Source of the DNA: Leisingera aquaemixtae
GTDB taxonomy: Bacteria; Pseudomonadota; Alphaproteobacteria; Rhodobacterales; Rhodobacteraceae
Reading direction: 5' to 3'
Length of the DNA: 64,000 nt
Assembly: GCF_001458395.1 (NCBI RefSeq)
Contig: NZ_CYSR01000040.1
Coordinates: 248,001-312,000 of the forward strand
Below, piece by piece: positions 35,258 through 43,547 of this stretch. Under the pieces are notes generated by a model. The model had not been told where the DNA came from. It did not search any database and was given only the letters and a program-made list of their open reading frames with translations. The position numbers were made by a program, and so were the translations under genes. Each line of letters opens with the position of its first letter. Positions within the stretch are counted from its first letter, which is position 1.

Positions 35258-37489
35258 CTACTGGTCCTGGACCGGCTCCGGACCATTGTTGCGCGGCACG
35301 TCACGCAGCCAGGACCGGACCGCTTTGGCATCGAACTCTCGTTTCTGCACCAAGTCTGCAGCCATGTCCTGCAGCAACTGCTGATGGGGGTACAGCAGCG
35401 CGCGCGCTTGGTCCTCGGCGTAGTCGAGCCGCTCCTGCAGGCGCTGGCGTTCGCTGTCCGTCAAGCGGGAGGGATCCTGCGGTCCAAACCAGCCGTTGCC
35501 GTGGATGCCGATTCCCAGCTCGTGGTCCATTGCCAACGCAATCCGTGCAGCCTGTGCCAAATCGGACGTCGTGCCCCCGCCGGCTCCGGCAGAAACAACC
35601 CCGAAGATGAGCCGCTCCGCCGCCCGCCCTGCGAGGTGGATATACAGCTGGCATTCAAAGTCTGCCGGCAGACCCGCGTTCGCGGGAACATCCCGCTCAA
35701 TTGTGCCGCCAGATGGAGACAGGCTGATCCGCGTGATCGTCTCGCCGTAGCTCCACGAGGTGATGGCGTGACCGACTTCATGAATGGCGATGCGGTAAAG
35801 CAGGTCGTGGTTCTCCTCCTGTGCCATGACTTGCAAATGGCGGCGCAGAAGCTGCAGATCGAGCGCGCAGCCGCTGTGCCGGGCCTCACTGCGGGCAGAG
35901 CGCACCGCGGCGTCAACGTCGGCGGCGGTCTTTCCAATGCAGTCCCGCGCCAGCTCCAACATCGCATCCTCGGGGACTGCGTCCTGCAGCCGCTCAGCAA
36001 GGAGGTGCTGCAGCATTGCCTTGCTTGGCAGCGGCATCTCGATCTTGATGTCAAACCGCCCGGCTCTAAGAACTGCGGGGTCGATGTGCTGCGGGTGGTT
36101 GCAGGCACCAACCACCATGATCCCTGCATCCCGGCTGATGCGGTCCATCTGCTCCAAAAAGCCAGCAACCACTTGCCTTCTATAGCTAGCACTGTTGTCG
36201 CCGGCACTGTCGCGGGAACCGATCGCGTCGATCTCATCGATGAAGAGGATACAGGGAGCATTCTTCCGGGCTTCATCGAAGCTTTTGCGCATGGCGTGCA
36301 GGAGGTTGCCCAGATGCCCCTTGGCCTGCCATTCGGCGCAGCTTGTCTCGACGCAATTGACCCCGGCGCTCCGGCCCATCGCGCGGGCGAGGTGGCTCTT
36401 GCCGGTGCCCGGCAGGCCAAAAAGCAGCAAGGAGTGCGGGATCTCATTCCAGGCCACGCCGCCTTCGTCCCAGAGTCGCAGGTCTGCAACCAGTTGCCGG
36501 GCGGTGTCATAGGACCGGCCAATGCCTGTGATCTTCTCCCTTGGCGCGTGGGCTTCGGGCGGTGAAGCGGCAGCGGCGGTTAGCGCCTGGGACAGGCGCT
36601 GAGCCATCTTCTTCGCTGTGGGCGCACGCAGGGCGAATGAGAGTGCGGCGGTGGAGAGCTCTTGCAACTGGCCGTTCGGGGGCAGCGCGGCGCAGGTGGC
36701 GGCTTCATCGATGCGGCCCGTGCGGCTGTGCGTCTGGCGCAGCAGGGCGATCAGAAAATCCGCGTCCACTTGCGGCAATGCCAGCTGATGACAGTGCTCC
36801 GCCACCAGCGGCGACGGCAGTGCCATCTCATCCGGCAGGCAGATCCACAAAGGCTGGCTGTGCGCTAGACCCTTGATGATCAGATCGTGCAGCTCATCAA
36901 TGTGTTGCTGTTCAATCGCACCATCGCGGGCACTGGGGACAGCGAGGGTCACGCGCTGGTTCAGTTGCACTTGGCGCCGGCCGTCATAGGCCTGCCAGCC
37001 CGGCGGCAGCAGGGCGTGGTTGAGGAGATTTTCCACGCTTGAAAACCCGGAGGCAGGAATGTTGTGCAGGATCAGCACGGCGCCACGGGCAAGCTGCGTG
37101 TCCACCGCAGCCGGGGAGCCGAAGGCCGCGGCGATCCGAAGCAGAAGAAGCAGCTTGTCTGCCGGCAGGTCTGTGTGCGGCAGCCAGCGACCTGTCTCAT
37201 CGCAGGCAAATGGGTCGGCGCCTTCCTGCTCCAGGTGTTCCCAGAGTTCTGGCGGCAGATGCCGCGCGTTCGGGTGCTCGCTCAGATGCTGCAGCAAAGA
37301 ATGGGGCTGTTCCGGGGGCGTGGACACAAGCGGCTCCTCGGTGTCGGCACCGTCGGCTGGCGCGTCTTCTTTGAGTGTCTTGCGCCGCGTCTGCTGCAGC
37401 TCTTCGTAGTAGAGATGATAGCGGCGGGCGCAGTCTTCAGCGAACTTCCACCAATCGGGGCGCGCGGGGGAGTGGTTGGATTGGTTCAT
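35258..37489 (-). CDS. Soluble AAA+ protease with FtsH-like M41 peptidase domain
   Basis: A 743-residue protein with no membrane segment. Residues 1-300 form an unrecognised N-terminal part. The AAA domain (about 310-540) has Walker A GLPGTGKSH (Lys364), Walker B CILFIDEIDAIGSRDS and the second-region motif DPAVLRAGRFDIKIEMPLP. The C-terminal M41 domain has the zinc motif HEVGH (His570, Glu571, His574) and the later TSDLAQAARIAL segment. FtsH is normally membrane-anchored and essential, so this shortened soluble form is accessory. The ATG at 37489 has GGAGG upstream. It is next to the GIY-YIG gene, same strand, 89 bp apart. Confidence 0.88.
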   Translation of the reverse strand: MNQSNHSPARPDWWKFAEDCARRYHLYYEELQQTRRKTLKEDAPADGADTEEPLVSTPPEQPHSLLQHLSEHPNARHLPPELWEHLEQEGADPFACDETGRWLPHTDLPADKLLLLLRIAAAFGSPAAVDTQLARGAVLILHNIPASGFSSVENLLNHALLPPGWQAYDGRRQVQLNQRVTLAVPSARDGAIEQQHIDELHDLIIKGLAHSQPLWICLPDEMALPSPLVAEHCHQLALPQVDADFLIALLRQTHSRTGRIDEAATCAALPPNGQLQELSTAALSFALRAPTAKKMAQRLSQALTAAAASPPEAHAPREKITGIGRSYDTARQLVADLRLWDEGGVAWNEIPHSLLLFGLPGTGKSHLARAMGRSAGVNCVETSCAEWQAKGHLGNLLHAMRKSFDEARKNAPCILFIDEIDAIGSRDSAGDNSASYRRQVVAGFLEQMDRISRDAGIMVVGACNHPQHIDPAVLRAGRFDIKIEMPLPSKAMLQHLLAERLQDAVPEDAMLELARDCIGKTAADVDAAVRSARSEARHSGCALDLQLLRRHLQVMAQEENHDLLYRIAIHEVGHAITSWSYGETITRISLSPSGGTIERDVPANAGLPADFECQLYIHLAGRAAERLIFGVVSAGAGGGTTSDLAQAARIALAMDHELGIGIHGNGWFGPQDPSRLTDSERQRLQERLDYAEDQARALLYPHQQLLQDMAADLVQKREFDAKAVRSWLRDVPRNNGPEPVQDQ

Positions 37490-37578
37490 GGCAAGCCTCC
37501 TGTGAACAGGCAAAAGGGATCGGGCGCCCAGCGGGGCCGGGCGGAAAACAGGTCGGAAATTGAAGGGGAGGGAGGCGC

Positions 37579-38493
37579 TTAGCTGTCTTCTTCCGCCTTG
37601 ATGGCGTCGAGCATCGCGAAGATCACCTGGGCCGCACCGGCAAAGTAGACCTCGCTGCGGACCCGCAGGGCGTCACTGTAGAGCTCTGGCGGCGCGATCT
37701 GATCGGGAAACCCCGCCTGCAGCTTCGCATGCAGCCGCTTCTCGGCCTGCAAGGCCAGCTGCCCGGTTGCCATCGGAACGGTCTTCAGGATCTTCGCGTC
37801 CAGGTCACGGTGCTTCAGCAATTGGTGGCGCAGGCGGGAATCCGGGTTCCGTGAAAAACCAAGTTTGACCAAGCAGGTTCCGTTTGGAAGCTTGAACTGC
37901 ATGGCGTAGAGATGGCTCGGTGCTGCGGGCCAGTCTTCTCCGCATAAGCCGCACCCGAACCGGCCGGTTTGCATGTTGGCACGGGCCACCCTTTGTTCAT
38001 GGCCGCATTCTGGATGCCGGTACAGACGGTAGTTCTGGTTGCCGTCCGGGTCCGTTCCGATCAGCTCCCAGCCCTGGGCTTCGGCTTCTTCTTGCTCCTT
38101 CTGTTGCTGGCAGAGTTCGCAGCGTACGTCGCAGATCCCGGCGGCAGCTCTTTTGATCAGCTCAAACTGGCGGCGCAAACGGTGGCCGCAGTTCGCGATG
38201 TAGAAGCTGTGATGGCGGCTTTGCGGGTCGCGGCCTGCCCACTGCAGCCCGGCGGCCTCGGCATCGGCCTGCCACCGGTCTTGAATGCAGTGCGGGCACT
38301 GCGGCTGGCTGTTCATAAGAACAAAGATCTTGCTGGCGTGTGTCCGTCGGCAGGTGTGGCAGGACAGGAGCAGGTGATAGCGGTCCTTGACCCGCTGCAG
38401 GATGCCGAAGCCCTTGGCTTCGGCGGCGGCGCGCCAGTGGGGGTGAATGGTGAGCGGGAAGGCGGCAGGCGTGGCGGTTGATGAATTGTTCAT
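37579..38493 (-). CDS. Multi-zinc-finger protein with C-terminal GIY-YIG-like (T5orf172/MUG113) nuclease domain
   Basis: A 304-residue protein. Cys/His clusters repeat through the N-terminal two thirds: CHTCRRTH, CPHCIQD, CGHRLRR, CDVRCELC, HPECGHEQ and FGCGLCG, each set resembling a zinc ribbon linked to an EAxGWxxxG-type repeat. The C-terminal 110 residues (HLYAMQFKLPNGTCLVKLGFSRNPDSRLRHQL...AEKRLHAKL) have the layout of phage T5orf172-like GIY-YIG domains. Likely DNA-binding or nicking. The start ATG at 38493 has GGAG six bases upstream. It precedes the AAA-M41 protease in the same direction. Confidence 0.8.
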   Translation of the reverse strand: MNNSSTATPAAFPLTIHPHWRAAAEAKGFGILQRVKDRYHLLLSCHTCRRTHASKIFVLMNSQPQCPHCIQDRWQADAEAAGLQWAGRDPQSRHHSFYIANCGHRLRRQFELIKRAAAGICDVRCELCQQQKEQEEAEAQGWELIGTDPDGNQNYRLYRHPECGHEQRVARANMQTGRFGCGLCGEDWPAAPSHLYAMQFKLPNGTCLVKLGFSRNPDSRLRHQLLKHRDLDAKILKTVPMATGQLALQAEKRLHAKLQAGFPDQIAPPELYSDALRVRSEVYFAGAAQVIFAMLDAIKAEEDS

Positions 38494-38646
38494 TGAGAGC
38501 TCCATTTGCGCAAGGCGGGAGAGAGGGCAGGCACCGCATATGGGGCACCTGCCGGGAAAATCTGGAATTGGGCATGAAGCGGCCGGGCGCAGGCGGGGAG
38601 AACCGCCGCGGGCCGGGTCTGGTTATGTCACGGGGGATTGGGCGGA

Positions 38647-38892
38647 TCAGACCGGCGCGAATTCCGGGGCTGTCCCTGCCATCTCCACCACGGCGCCGAC
38701 TTGCCGCGCCACGCAGTTCAGTGCTTCGCGGACACCGGGATCATCGGTAGTGAAAAAGTCCCGGTGCTCATGCATCAGCTGCTGGAACCGAAGTGCCTCG
38801 TCCAGGCTCTCAGATTCGATCAGAAAGTGCAGCAGCATGCCCATGAGCTGCATTGGCAAATCATCGGCGCTGACGGAAATCGGTTGCTCCAT
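38647..38892 (-). CDS. Small acidic hypothetical protein
   Basis: An 81-residue protein (MEQPISVSADDLPMQLMGMLL...) that is predicted all-helical and acidic, with no recognised domain. It lies 154 bp upstream of the GIY-YIG gene on the same strand and may be the first gene of the three-gene unit 38892 to 35258. The ribosome site is weak. Coding status rests on amphipathic composition and position; possible roles include an antitoxin-like or adaptor protein, unproven. Confidence 0.55.
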   Translation of the reverse strand: MEQPISVSADDLPMQLMGMLLHFLIESESLDEALRFQQLMHEHRDFFTTDDPGVREALNCVARQVGAVVEMAGTAPEFAPV

Positions 38893-39088
38893 TGCACTTC
38901 AGTTCACAGATCGGACGCAAAAACGGGTCGGACAACTAGCGCCAGGCGCGAACGTTGATCGAATTCCTGAGCTTGTCGTTTCAAAGCGATTCCTCTCGTG
39001 CGGTGCTGAGATGCAGTTTGCTTTTCAACAAAAATTTCGGTTCAAAACCAGTAGGGTAGTCGATCACGCTCGCTCCAATGCCGTGAAA

Positions 39089-39105
39089 TATCTAAATTTT
39101 AGATA
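39089..39105. promoter_or_regulatory. Palindromic operator upstream of the XRE regulator
   Basis: TATCTAAA-T-TTTAGATA: perfect 8-bp arms around one base, in an AT-rich patch 46 bp before the XRE gene start. A further half-like TTTATAGAT lies just downstream (39112-39120). It sits between the XRE gene and the divergent small protein/GIY-YIG/protease unit, so it could serve both. Confidence 0.65.
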
Positions 39106-39150
39106 ATCCGGTTTATAGATCATTGTGCCGCTGAGCAAGGCGAAGCGGCA

Positions 39151-39408
39151 ATGAGCAACACTATTCACAGCAAAGGTCAGGAAGTGCTCTGCCAAGTCTT
39201 GGTCGAAGCAAGAAAGGCGGCTGGCCTGTCGCAGGCGGACCTTGCGAAAAAGCTAAACTGTCACCAGTCTATGGTCGCTAGGGTCGAAAGCGGTCAGCGT
39301 CGCATTGACGTTGTAGAGCTTATTGTCATCGCGCGCGCCATCGGTGTTGAAACTCGGGAAATCTTGGCCGTCGTTGAGCCGAATGTGTTGTTGGACCAGC
39401 GCTTGTGA
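39151..39408 (+). CDS. XRE-family HTH transcriptional regulator
   Basis: An 85-residue Cro/C1-type regulator: LVEARKAAGLSQADLAKKLNCHQSMVARVESGQRRIDVVELIVIARAIG covers the five-helix HTH. It has no effector domain. A perfect 17-bp near-palindrome lies upstream, suggesting autoregulation, and the divergent neighbours are the small protein, GIY-YIG protein and AAA protease. This is the common layout of a repressor controlling an accessory module (inference). Confidence 0.88.
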   Translation: MSNTIHSKGQEVLCQVLVEARKAAGLSQADLAKKLNCHQSMVARVESGQRRIDVVELIVIARAIGVETREILAVVEPNVLLDQRL

Positions 39409-39571
39409 AGGCCTATTCGCTGTGGAGATGTGCTGGATAGTGGGACACTCCAACTGACCGGTTGCAAGGTTTACAACACGCTGTGCTAGTTTGCGAAAAT
39501 CCATAGTTAGTGTTTTCCTGGCGACCAGAAATAACGTCCCAAACTGCAGAGCCTTCCAACCTTCCGTGTAT

Positions 39572-40294
39572 CTATTGTGCCGGGTTGTCATGTTGTTGTG
39601 GAAGGGGGTTACTGTTCCAGACATAGCCTATCCCGCGAACTGAGCGGATCAGAACCGGGGCTTCTCCAGGTTCCTCGATCTTTCGCCGAAGCCGTGCGAC
39701 ATGGCCGTCGATGGTGCGGTCCAATGGTGCCCAGTTGCGGCCGTGCAAAGCCATTGAGATGTCATCGCGGCTCAGTACCCGGCCAGGATAGCGTAGAAAA
39801 AGTTCCAGCAATTGCTGTTCCATGTTTGTCAGATCAATGGTCTGTCCATTCGGACGGAGGATTATTCCACGCTTTATATCCAGCACATTGCGGCCCAGTG
39901 TGATCCTGCTACCGGCTACTGATGGCGTCCGATACCGTTCAAGGATGGCTGCAATCCTCAGGATAACCTCCCGGACGAGGAAAGGTTTGACCACGTAATC
40001 GTCGGCGCCGTTTTCCAGGCCCTGAACCCGATCAAATGGTTCGGTCCTGCCGGAAATTATCAGGATTGGAAGGTTGCGTTGCTGGCGAAGTTCCCGGGCC
40101 AATTCCAGCCCGTCCTCCTGGCCCAGTTTCAGGTCCAGGGTGACAATGTCTATATGGTGGTCCCTGATGGCCGTGAACAGGGATTCCCGGTCCCAAGCCT
40201 CAACCACAGTCCAACCCTGTCCCTCCAACCCAATGCGCAGCGTTTCCCTCACATCGGGTTCGTCTTCAACGGCAAGGACAGAAATCTGAGCCAT
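39572..40294 (-). CDS. OmpR/PhoB-family response regulator
   Basis: The 240-residue protein has a receiver domain (Glu10/Asp11, phospho-acceptor Asp54 in IVTLDLKLGQEDG, Lys in VVKPFLVRE) and a winged-helix C-terminus (LTNMEQQLLELFLRYPGRVLSRDDI, then RTIDGHVARLRRKIE...IRSVRGIGYVW). The start is uncertain: ATG at 40294 gives the standard receiver N-terminus but has no clear ribosome site; ATG at 40330 adds 12 residues and lies 90 bp from an FNR-like box. No kinase is adjacent; the hybrid kinase at 44096 is a possible partner. Confidence 0.9.
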   Translation of the reverse strand: MAQISVLAVEDEPDVRETLRIGLEGQGWTVVEAWDRESLFTAIRDHHIDIVTLDLKLGQEDGLELARELRQQRNLPILIISGRTEPFDRVQGLENGADDYVVKPFLVREVILRIAAILERYRTPSVAGSRITLGRNVLDIKRGIILRPNGQTIDLTNMEQQLLELFLRYPGRVLSRDDISMALHGRNWAPLDRTIDGHVARLRRKIEEPGEAPVLIRSVRGIGYVWNSNPLPQQHDNPAQ

Positions 40295-40412
40295 GAGAGC
40301 AAATGTCCAGTTCTGGCCCATTGTAGCCATTTCCCACTTGCGAGGGAAGCCACGCGGGGCGGTTCAGCTTCTAGCTGCCAGAACCCTCTGCGACCCGCAG
40401 GTGCGCTCCTCA

Positions 40413-40426
40413 TTGACGGCTGTCAT
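40413..40426. promoter_or_regulatory. FNR-type box TTGACGGCTGTCAT
   Basis: One mismatch (last base) from the TTGAC-N4-GTCAA repeat recurring in this island. The centre is 90-126 bp from the possible starts of the minus-strand response regulator and 173 bp from the YgiT-type gene on the other side. Confidence 0.55.
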
Positions 40427-40592
40427 TGCAGGTTTTGCAGCACGGCGCACCATTCAGATCCCCGCTGCCGTCCCTGCCGATTCCATGGCCCTAGGGCCAG
40501 GGATTTCACATGGGGCAGCGGCTCAATGAAGTTTATGCATCTGGCCAGGGTCAAACCGGTCGTCGGTGCGCCACAATGGGACAGTACGAGTC

Positions 40593-40913
40593 ATGAAAAC
40601 GAACATCGCCAATATTGATGAGCTTCGGCACCGCCAGGAAGGAACCGGGCAGTTGCCGCTCTGCGGCCGCTGCGTTCAAAGCCAACTGGAGCGGCAGCAC
40701 GTCAAGACCGCGGTCTGGCGCGAAGCCAAACTGATGGTCGTGGAGAATATTCCGGCTTTGGTCTGCCCGGCCTGCGGTGAGGAGTTTATCGGCCCGGAAA
40801 CAGCGGCCGGCTTGCAGCAGATGTGTCAGAACGGAGAGAGTATAGTCGGCTTGGTCTCGCGCCTGATCGTGCCGGTGTTCGATTTCGCCGTGCTGAATCC
40901 GGAACGCTTATGA
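40593..40913 (+). CDS. YgiT-type zinc finger domain protein
   Basis: A 106-residue protein with two Cys pairs: PLCGRCVQ near the N-terminus and LVCPACGEEF in the middle, joined by a short beta region (WREAKLMVVENIPAL). This is the YgiT/MqsA-like zinc-binding fold. The C-terminal HTH of full MqsA antitoxins is absent and no toxin gene is adjacent, so it is not a standard toxin-antitoxin pair. Its stop overlaps the ATG of a 20-codon hydrophobic ORF. Confidence 0.75.
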   Translation: MKTNIANIDELRHRQEGTGQLPLCGRCVQSQLERQHVKTAVWREAKLMVVENIPALVCPACGEEFIGPETAAGLQQMCQNGESIVGLVSRLIVPVFDFAVLNPERL

Positions 40914-40972
40914 CATCGGTAAAACCGGTACTCCTTGGACTGGTCATCTTACTGGTCCTGGCGCTTTCCTAG
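40910..40972 (+). CDS. Possible 20-residue single-helix membrane peptide
   Basis: ATG overlaps the YgiT-type stop (ATGA) and encodes MTSVKPVLLGLVILLVLALS: a basic residue followed by one hydrophobic helix, the typical form of bacterial small membrane proteins. The tight overlap supports translation; there is no homology evidence. It could equally be chance. Confidence 0.35.
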   Translation: MTSVKPVLLGLVILLVLALS

Positions 40973-41119
40973 GGCCGGCTTTTTGATTGGCGTGGTGAAA
41001 TGGGGGATCTGCTGCCAATCGGGGTAACCAGTCTTCTGGTGTCAGACGCGAAACGGCCCTGCTGGCGGGTGGTAACCGCCCAGCAGGGCCGCCCTGTTGC
41101 GATGGCTTCAGCCGCAGAT

Positions 41120-41359
41120 TCAGTCCAGCGCAGCCAAAGTTCCCGCTTCAGTCGCGGCGTCCATTTCCTCCTGATCGAGGCTGCCGTCCTCATTGGCGTC
41201 CATTGCGGTGAACTGGTCTTCAGTGACATCGGGGTAGACCGCTGTCAGTTCCTCGTAGCTCGCCATGCCGTCTTCGTCGGCATCGACGTCCGACATCGCT
41301 GCCAGGGCAGCACTTGCCGCCATGGCCATAGCAGCAGCAGTAAGTGTGTAAACTTTCAT
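41120..41359 (-). CDS. Small exported EF-hand protein 1
   Basis: A 79-residue protein with a signal peptide (about 1-21, cleavage after ALA) and two canonical EF-hand loops: residues 26-37 (DADEDGMASYEE) and 54-65 (DANEDGSLDQEE). It probably binds calcium in the periplasm. GGAG precedes the ATG at 41359. An FNR-type box is centred 84.5 bp upstream. It is one of three related EF-hand genes in this island. Confidence 0.85.
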   Translation of the reverse strand: MKVYTLTAAAMAMAASAALAAMSDVDADEDGMASYEELTAVYPDVTEDQFTAMDANEDGSLDQEEMDAATEAGTLAALD

Positions 41360-41436
41360 GGTAATCTCCACTGCAAAACGGTGCGTACTTTTTACGGACC
41401 GGCAACAGCAGGATAGTCACGGTCAAACGGGTTTCA

Positions 41437-41450
41437 TTGACGGGCGTCAA
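41437..41450. promoter_or_regulatory. FNR-type box TTGACGGGCGTCAA
   Basis: Perfect TTGAC-N4-GTCAA inverted repeat, centred 84.5 bp upstream of the EF-hand 1 start (minus strand). Confidence 0.75.
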
Positions 41451-41482
41451 CGCTGTTTGCGGGCCAACCCGGACCGGCGGGT

Positions 41483-41866
41483 TTACGCCTCACGGCTGTC
41501 TTCCGTCCATAAGCTGGGCCCGCTCTTAATAGTGCTCACTTGACCGGCGTGGCGGTCCAGAGCGCACCGCGCCGGAGCCAGGCAATGCTGCAGCACCGAC
41601 GCCGCCAGCCTGCGTGTCTCCAGGCAGCCCGCTGTGGCGGCGGCGTCATATTCCGCCCCGTCCAGGAAACCGTCCCGGCTGCAGTCCAATGAGGCAAAAA
41701 GGGTTCTGCTGACATCCGGGTAGGCTTGGGTCAGCTCCTGATAGCTGAGTTTTCTGTCGTTGTTGGAATCGACCTTGCCGAGCGGTTCAACCGGCACTGC
41801 GAGCAGGGCAAAGGCGGCTGCAACGGCAGCGGCCAAACCTGGGACTGCATATGTGAATACTCTCAT
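41483..41866 (-). CDS. Small exported EF-hand protein 2
   Basis: A 127-residue paralogue of EF-hand 1. A signal-anchor (about 5-28) is followed by two EF-hand loops, DSNNDRKLSYQE (glycine at loop position 6 replaced by Arg, so weaker) and DCSRDGFLDGAE. A Cys-containing C-terminal extension of about 50 residues is absent from its relatives. GGAGGTGAGA directly precedes the ATG at 41866. The FNR-type box is 85.5 bp upstream, almost the same spacing as for EF-hand 1. Confidence 0.8.
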   Translation of the reverse strand: MRVFTYAVPGLAAAVAAAFALLAVPVEPLGKVDSNNDRKLSYQELTQAYPDVSRTLFASLDCSRDGFLDGAEYDAAATAGCLETRRLAASVLQHCLAPARCALDRHAGQVSTIKSGPSLWTEDSREA

Positions 41867-41944
41867 TCTCACCTCCAAAACCAAAAGGCGCCTTACAGAT
41901 ACGCGCCCGCTGGTTCAGGTTAGAAAGCGCCCCGCGACCGGCCA

Positions 41945-41958
41945 TTGATAGCCGTCAA
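41945..41958. promoter_or_regulatory. FNR-type box TTGATAGCCGTCAA
   Basis: Inverted repeat TTGAT-N4-GTCAA, centred 85.5 bp before the start of EF-hand 2 (minus strand). Confidence 0.75.
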
Positions 41959-42025
41959 CGGCGGCGCGGCTGAGCCGAGGCTATAAGCGGAAAGGGGGAT
42001 ATTTCTAGGCGGGAAGCTGCCGCCG

Positions 42026-42039
42026 TTGACGCCCGTCAA
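42026..42039. promoter_or_regulatory. FNR-type box TTGACGCCCGTCAA
   Basis: Perfect repeat on the plus-strand side of the same intergenic region, centred 68.5 bp before the ATG at 42101. It rules out the longer reading frame whose start codon lies inside the box. Confidence 0.75.
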
Positions 42040-42100
42040 TGTTGTGCGGTCATGCGTCCTGTATCTGCTACGGGAGTTGTCTGTGAAGAGTGCCGGTCCA

Positions 42101-42433
42101 ATGCCCCACCCAGATAAACTGCCGCTGCAGGCGGCTGATGATGACCATGAGATCGCGCCAGAGAGCACTCCCTGGACTTTCGAGACAATCGGAACTGGAG
42201 GGACCGCCGGGGGACTGCTTTGTGATTGCGAAAAGCTTGGGTCAGAGCCGGAGAAATCCGTCGGGGCGCTGGCTGACTTGGGTCTGAGCTGTGCCGAAAT
42301 AGCAAGCTATTACTCGGTGGAGCAGAGGTGTGTTCAGCATTTGCTGGGGCGGCGGCAGCTGGCACAGGGAAAGACCAAGCTGCGCGCGTTTGCGCGGTTG
42401 ATGCGAGCTAAGCTGTTTCCCCGTTTTCGGTGA
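42101..42433 (+). CDS. Hypothetical protein with HTH-like C-terminal half
   Basis: A 110-residue protein. The acidic N-terminal half is of low complexity; the C-terminal half contains LGLSCAEIASYYSVEQRCVQHLLG followed by a basic tail (KTKLRAFARLMRAKLFPRFR), which could be a small helix-turn-helix. The start is ambiguous: GTG at 42083 has a better GGGAG site, but a transcript starting about 42 bp after the FNR box centre would favour the ATG at 42101. No family recognised. Confidence 0.6.
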   Translation: MPHPDKLPLQAADDDHEIAPESTPWTFETIGTGGTAGGLLCDCEKLGSEPEKSVGALADLGLSCAEIASYYSVEQRCVQHLLGRRQLAQGKTKLRAFARLMRAKLFPRFR

Positions 42434-42467
42434 GAGCGAACCGCAGGGCGGTGGCGGGTGCAGGGTG

Positions 42468-42920
42468 CTATCCGTACCGCGCGTCGAATGTACCGCAGTT
42501 GAGGCCAATCAGATCAAGGCCTGCCGCCAAGTGGTCGCATAACATGGGAGTGCCACAGAGGTATCCGGCGGTACTGCCATTCTGATGATCTTCTGCCATG
42601 GCACGCAATTCCGGCCAGTCGTCAATGCTGGTGCCGTCACGCCCCAGCCACATCAGTGCAACTAGGTCCATCTGCGCATCCAGGCTGAGGTCGGATATGA
42701 TAGAGATCAGTTCCTCCTCCACAGGATCGGAGGGGCGGTCCTCAAGAATGCCAAGCGCCATGTCGTCCTCGTCCATGCCGCTGGCAGAGGGGTCGGTGCA
42801 GTCCGATTTGCCGTCATAGTCTCTGGCGAGGGCGATGATGTAACACACTGTGTCCAGTGGCACCTCTAAGTCCAGAGGTGCGACTTCAGGTTGCACGGTA
42901 CTGTGGTCTAAACTTGCCAT
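42468..42920 (-). CDS. DUF3775 domain-containing protein
   Basis: The 150-residue protein contains the DUF3775 core: LISIISDLSLDAQMDLVALMWLGRDGTSIDDWPELRAMAED, preceded by a strongly acidic linker (DPSASGMDEDD). Function unknown. It begins 27 bp after the universal stress protein stop on the same strand, so it belongs to the SPW-USP-DUF3775 unit under the box at 43999. Start ATG 42920 is chosen because the longer frame overlaps the USP gene. Confidence 0.8.
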   Translation of the reverse strand: MASLDHSTVQPEVAPLDLEVPLDTVCYIIALARDYDGKSDCTDPSASGMDEDDMALGILEDRPSDPVEEELISIISDLSLDAQMDLVALMWLGRDGTSIDDWPELRAMAEDHQNGSTAGYLCGTPMLCDHLAAGLDLIGLNCGTFDARYG

Positions 42921-42946
42921 GGCAGATCTTTCTGCGTTGTCTAGCT

Positions 42947-43468
42947 TTAGCGGGCTAGGATTACTGTGCATTGCGCACGGCGCAGCACCTTATTTGAGAC
43001 GCTGTCGTGCAGATATCGCCGCGCCGGCCCCAGCCCTTTCTGCCCGACCACGACTATGTCGCACCCTTCCAGTTCGGCGACGTTCAGGATTTCTTCGGCG
43101 CAATCACCGGGCAGGGTCAGGGTGCGAATGTTGCTGGCCCCTGCGGCGCGGGCGGATTTCTCGGCCCATCGCTGGATAAGCCGTCCGATTGCGGTCACGG
43201 CCTGCGCAATGGTGCCGGCACGGCTGGTTTCACTAATCAGCTGACTGATGTTTTCAGGCACATTGGTGAGCGCCAATTCTCCTGCTACGTGGTCCAAGAT
43301 GTGCTCGGCCTCTGCCAGATTTATAAGTTCTTCTGAGCGTCGGCTGTGCAGCAGGACATGCAGGATGATCAGCTCTGCCTCCAGACCCGCGGCCAGGCCT
43401 GCAGCGAACTGAACCGCCCGCTTCGCAGCTTTGGAGCCGTCTGTTGCCACAAGAATTTTCTGAGCCAT
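42947..43468 (-). CDS. Universal stress protein family (UspA-like)
   Basis: The 173-residue protein has the UspA fold: KILVATDGSKAAKRAVQFAAGLA at the N-terminus and the nucleotide-binding signature VVGQKGLGPARRYLHDSVSNKVLRRAQCTVI near the end (G-2x-G-9x-G-[ST] form). Such proteins support survival under oxygen or energy limitation. It lies 79 bp downstream of the SPW protein, same strand. Confidence 0.92.
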   Translation of the reverse strand: MAQKILVATDGSKAAKRAVQFAAGLAAGLEAELIILHVLLHSRRSEELINLAEAEHILDHVAGELALTNVPENISQLISETSRAGTIAQAVTAIGRLIQRWAEKSARAAGASNIRTLTLPGDCAEEILNVAELEGCDIVVVGQKGLGPARRYLHDSVSNKVLRRAQCTVILAR

Positions 43469-43547
43469 GGCGGGACCCTTCAGTATCGGCAGGAACGCAG
43501 GCGCCAGCCCGTCGACATTTTGTCCGGCAGGCTGGCGCCGGGATGTG

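Noticed and set aside
40487-40498. Palindrome GGCCCTAGGGCC
   Set aside because: Perfect but GC-rich and short; such palindromes arise easily in this composition and no gene start is placed suitably.
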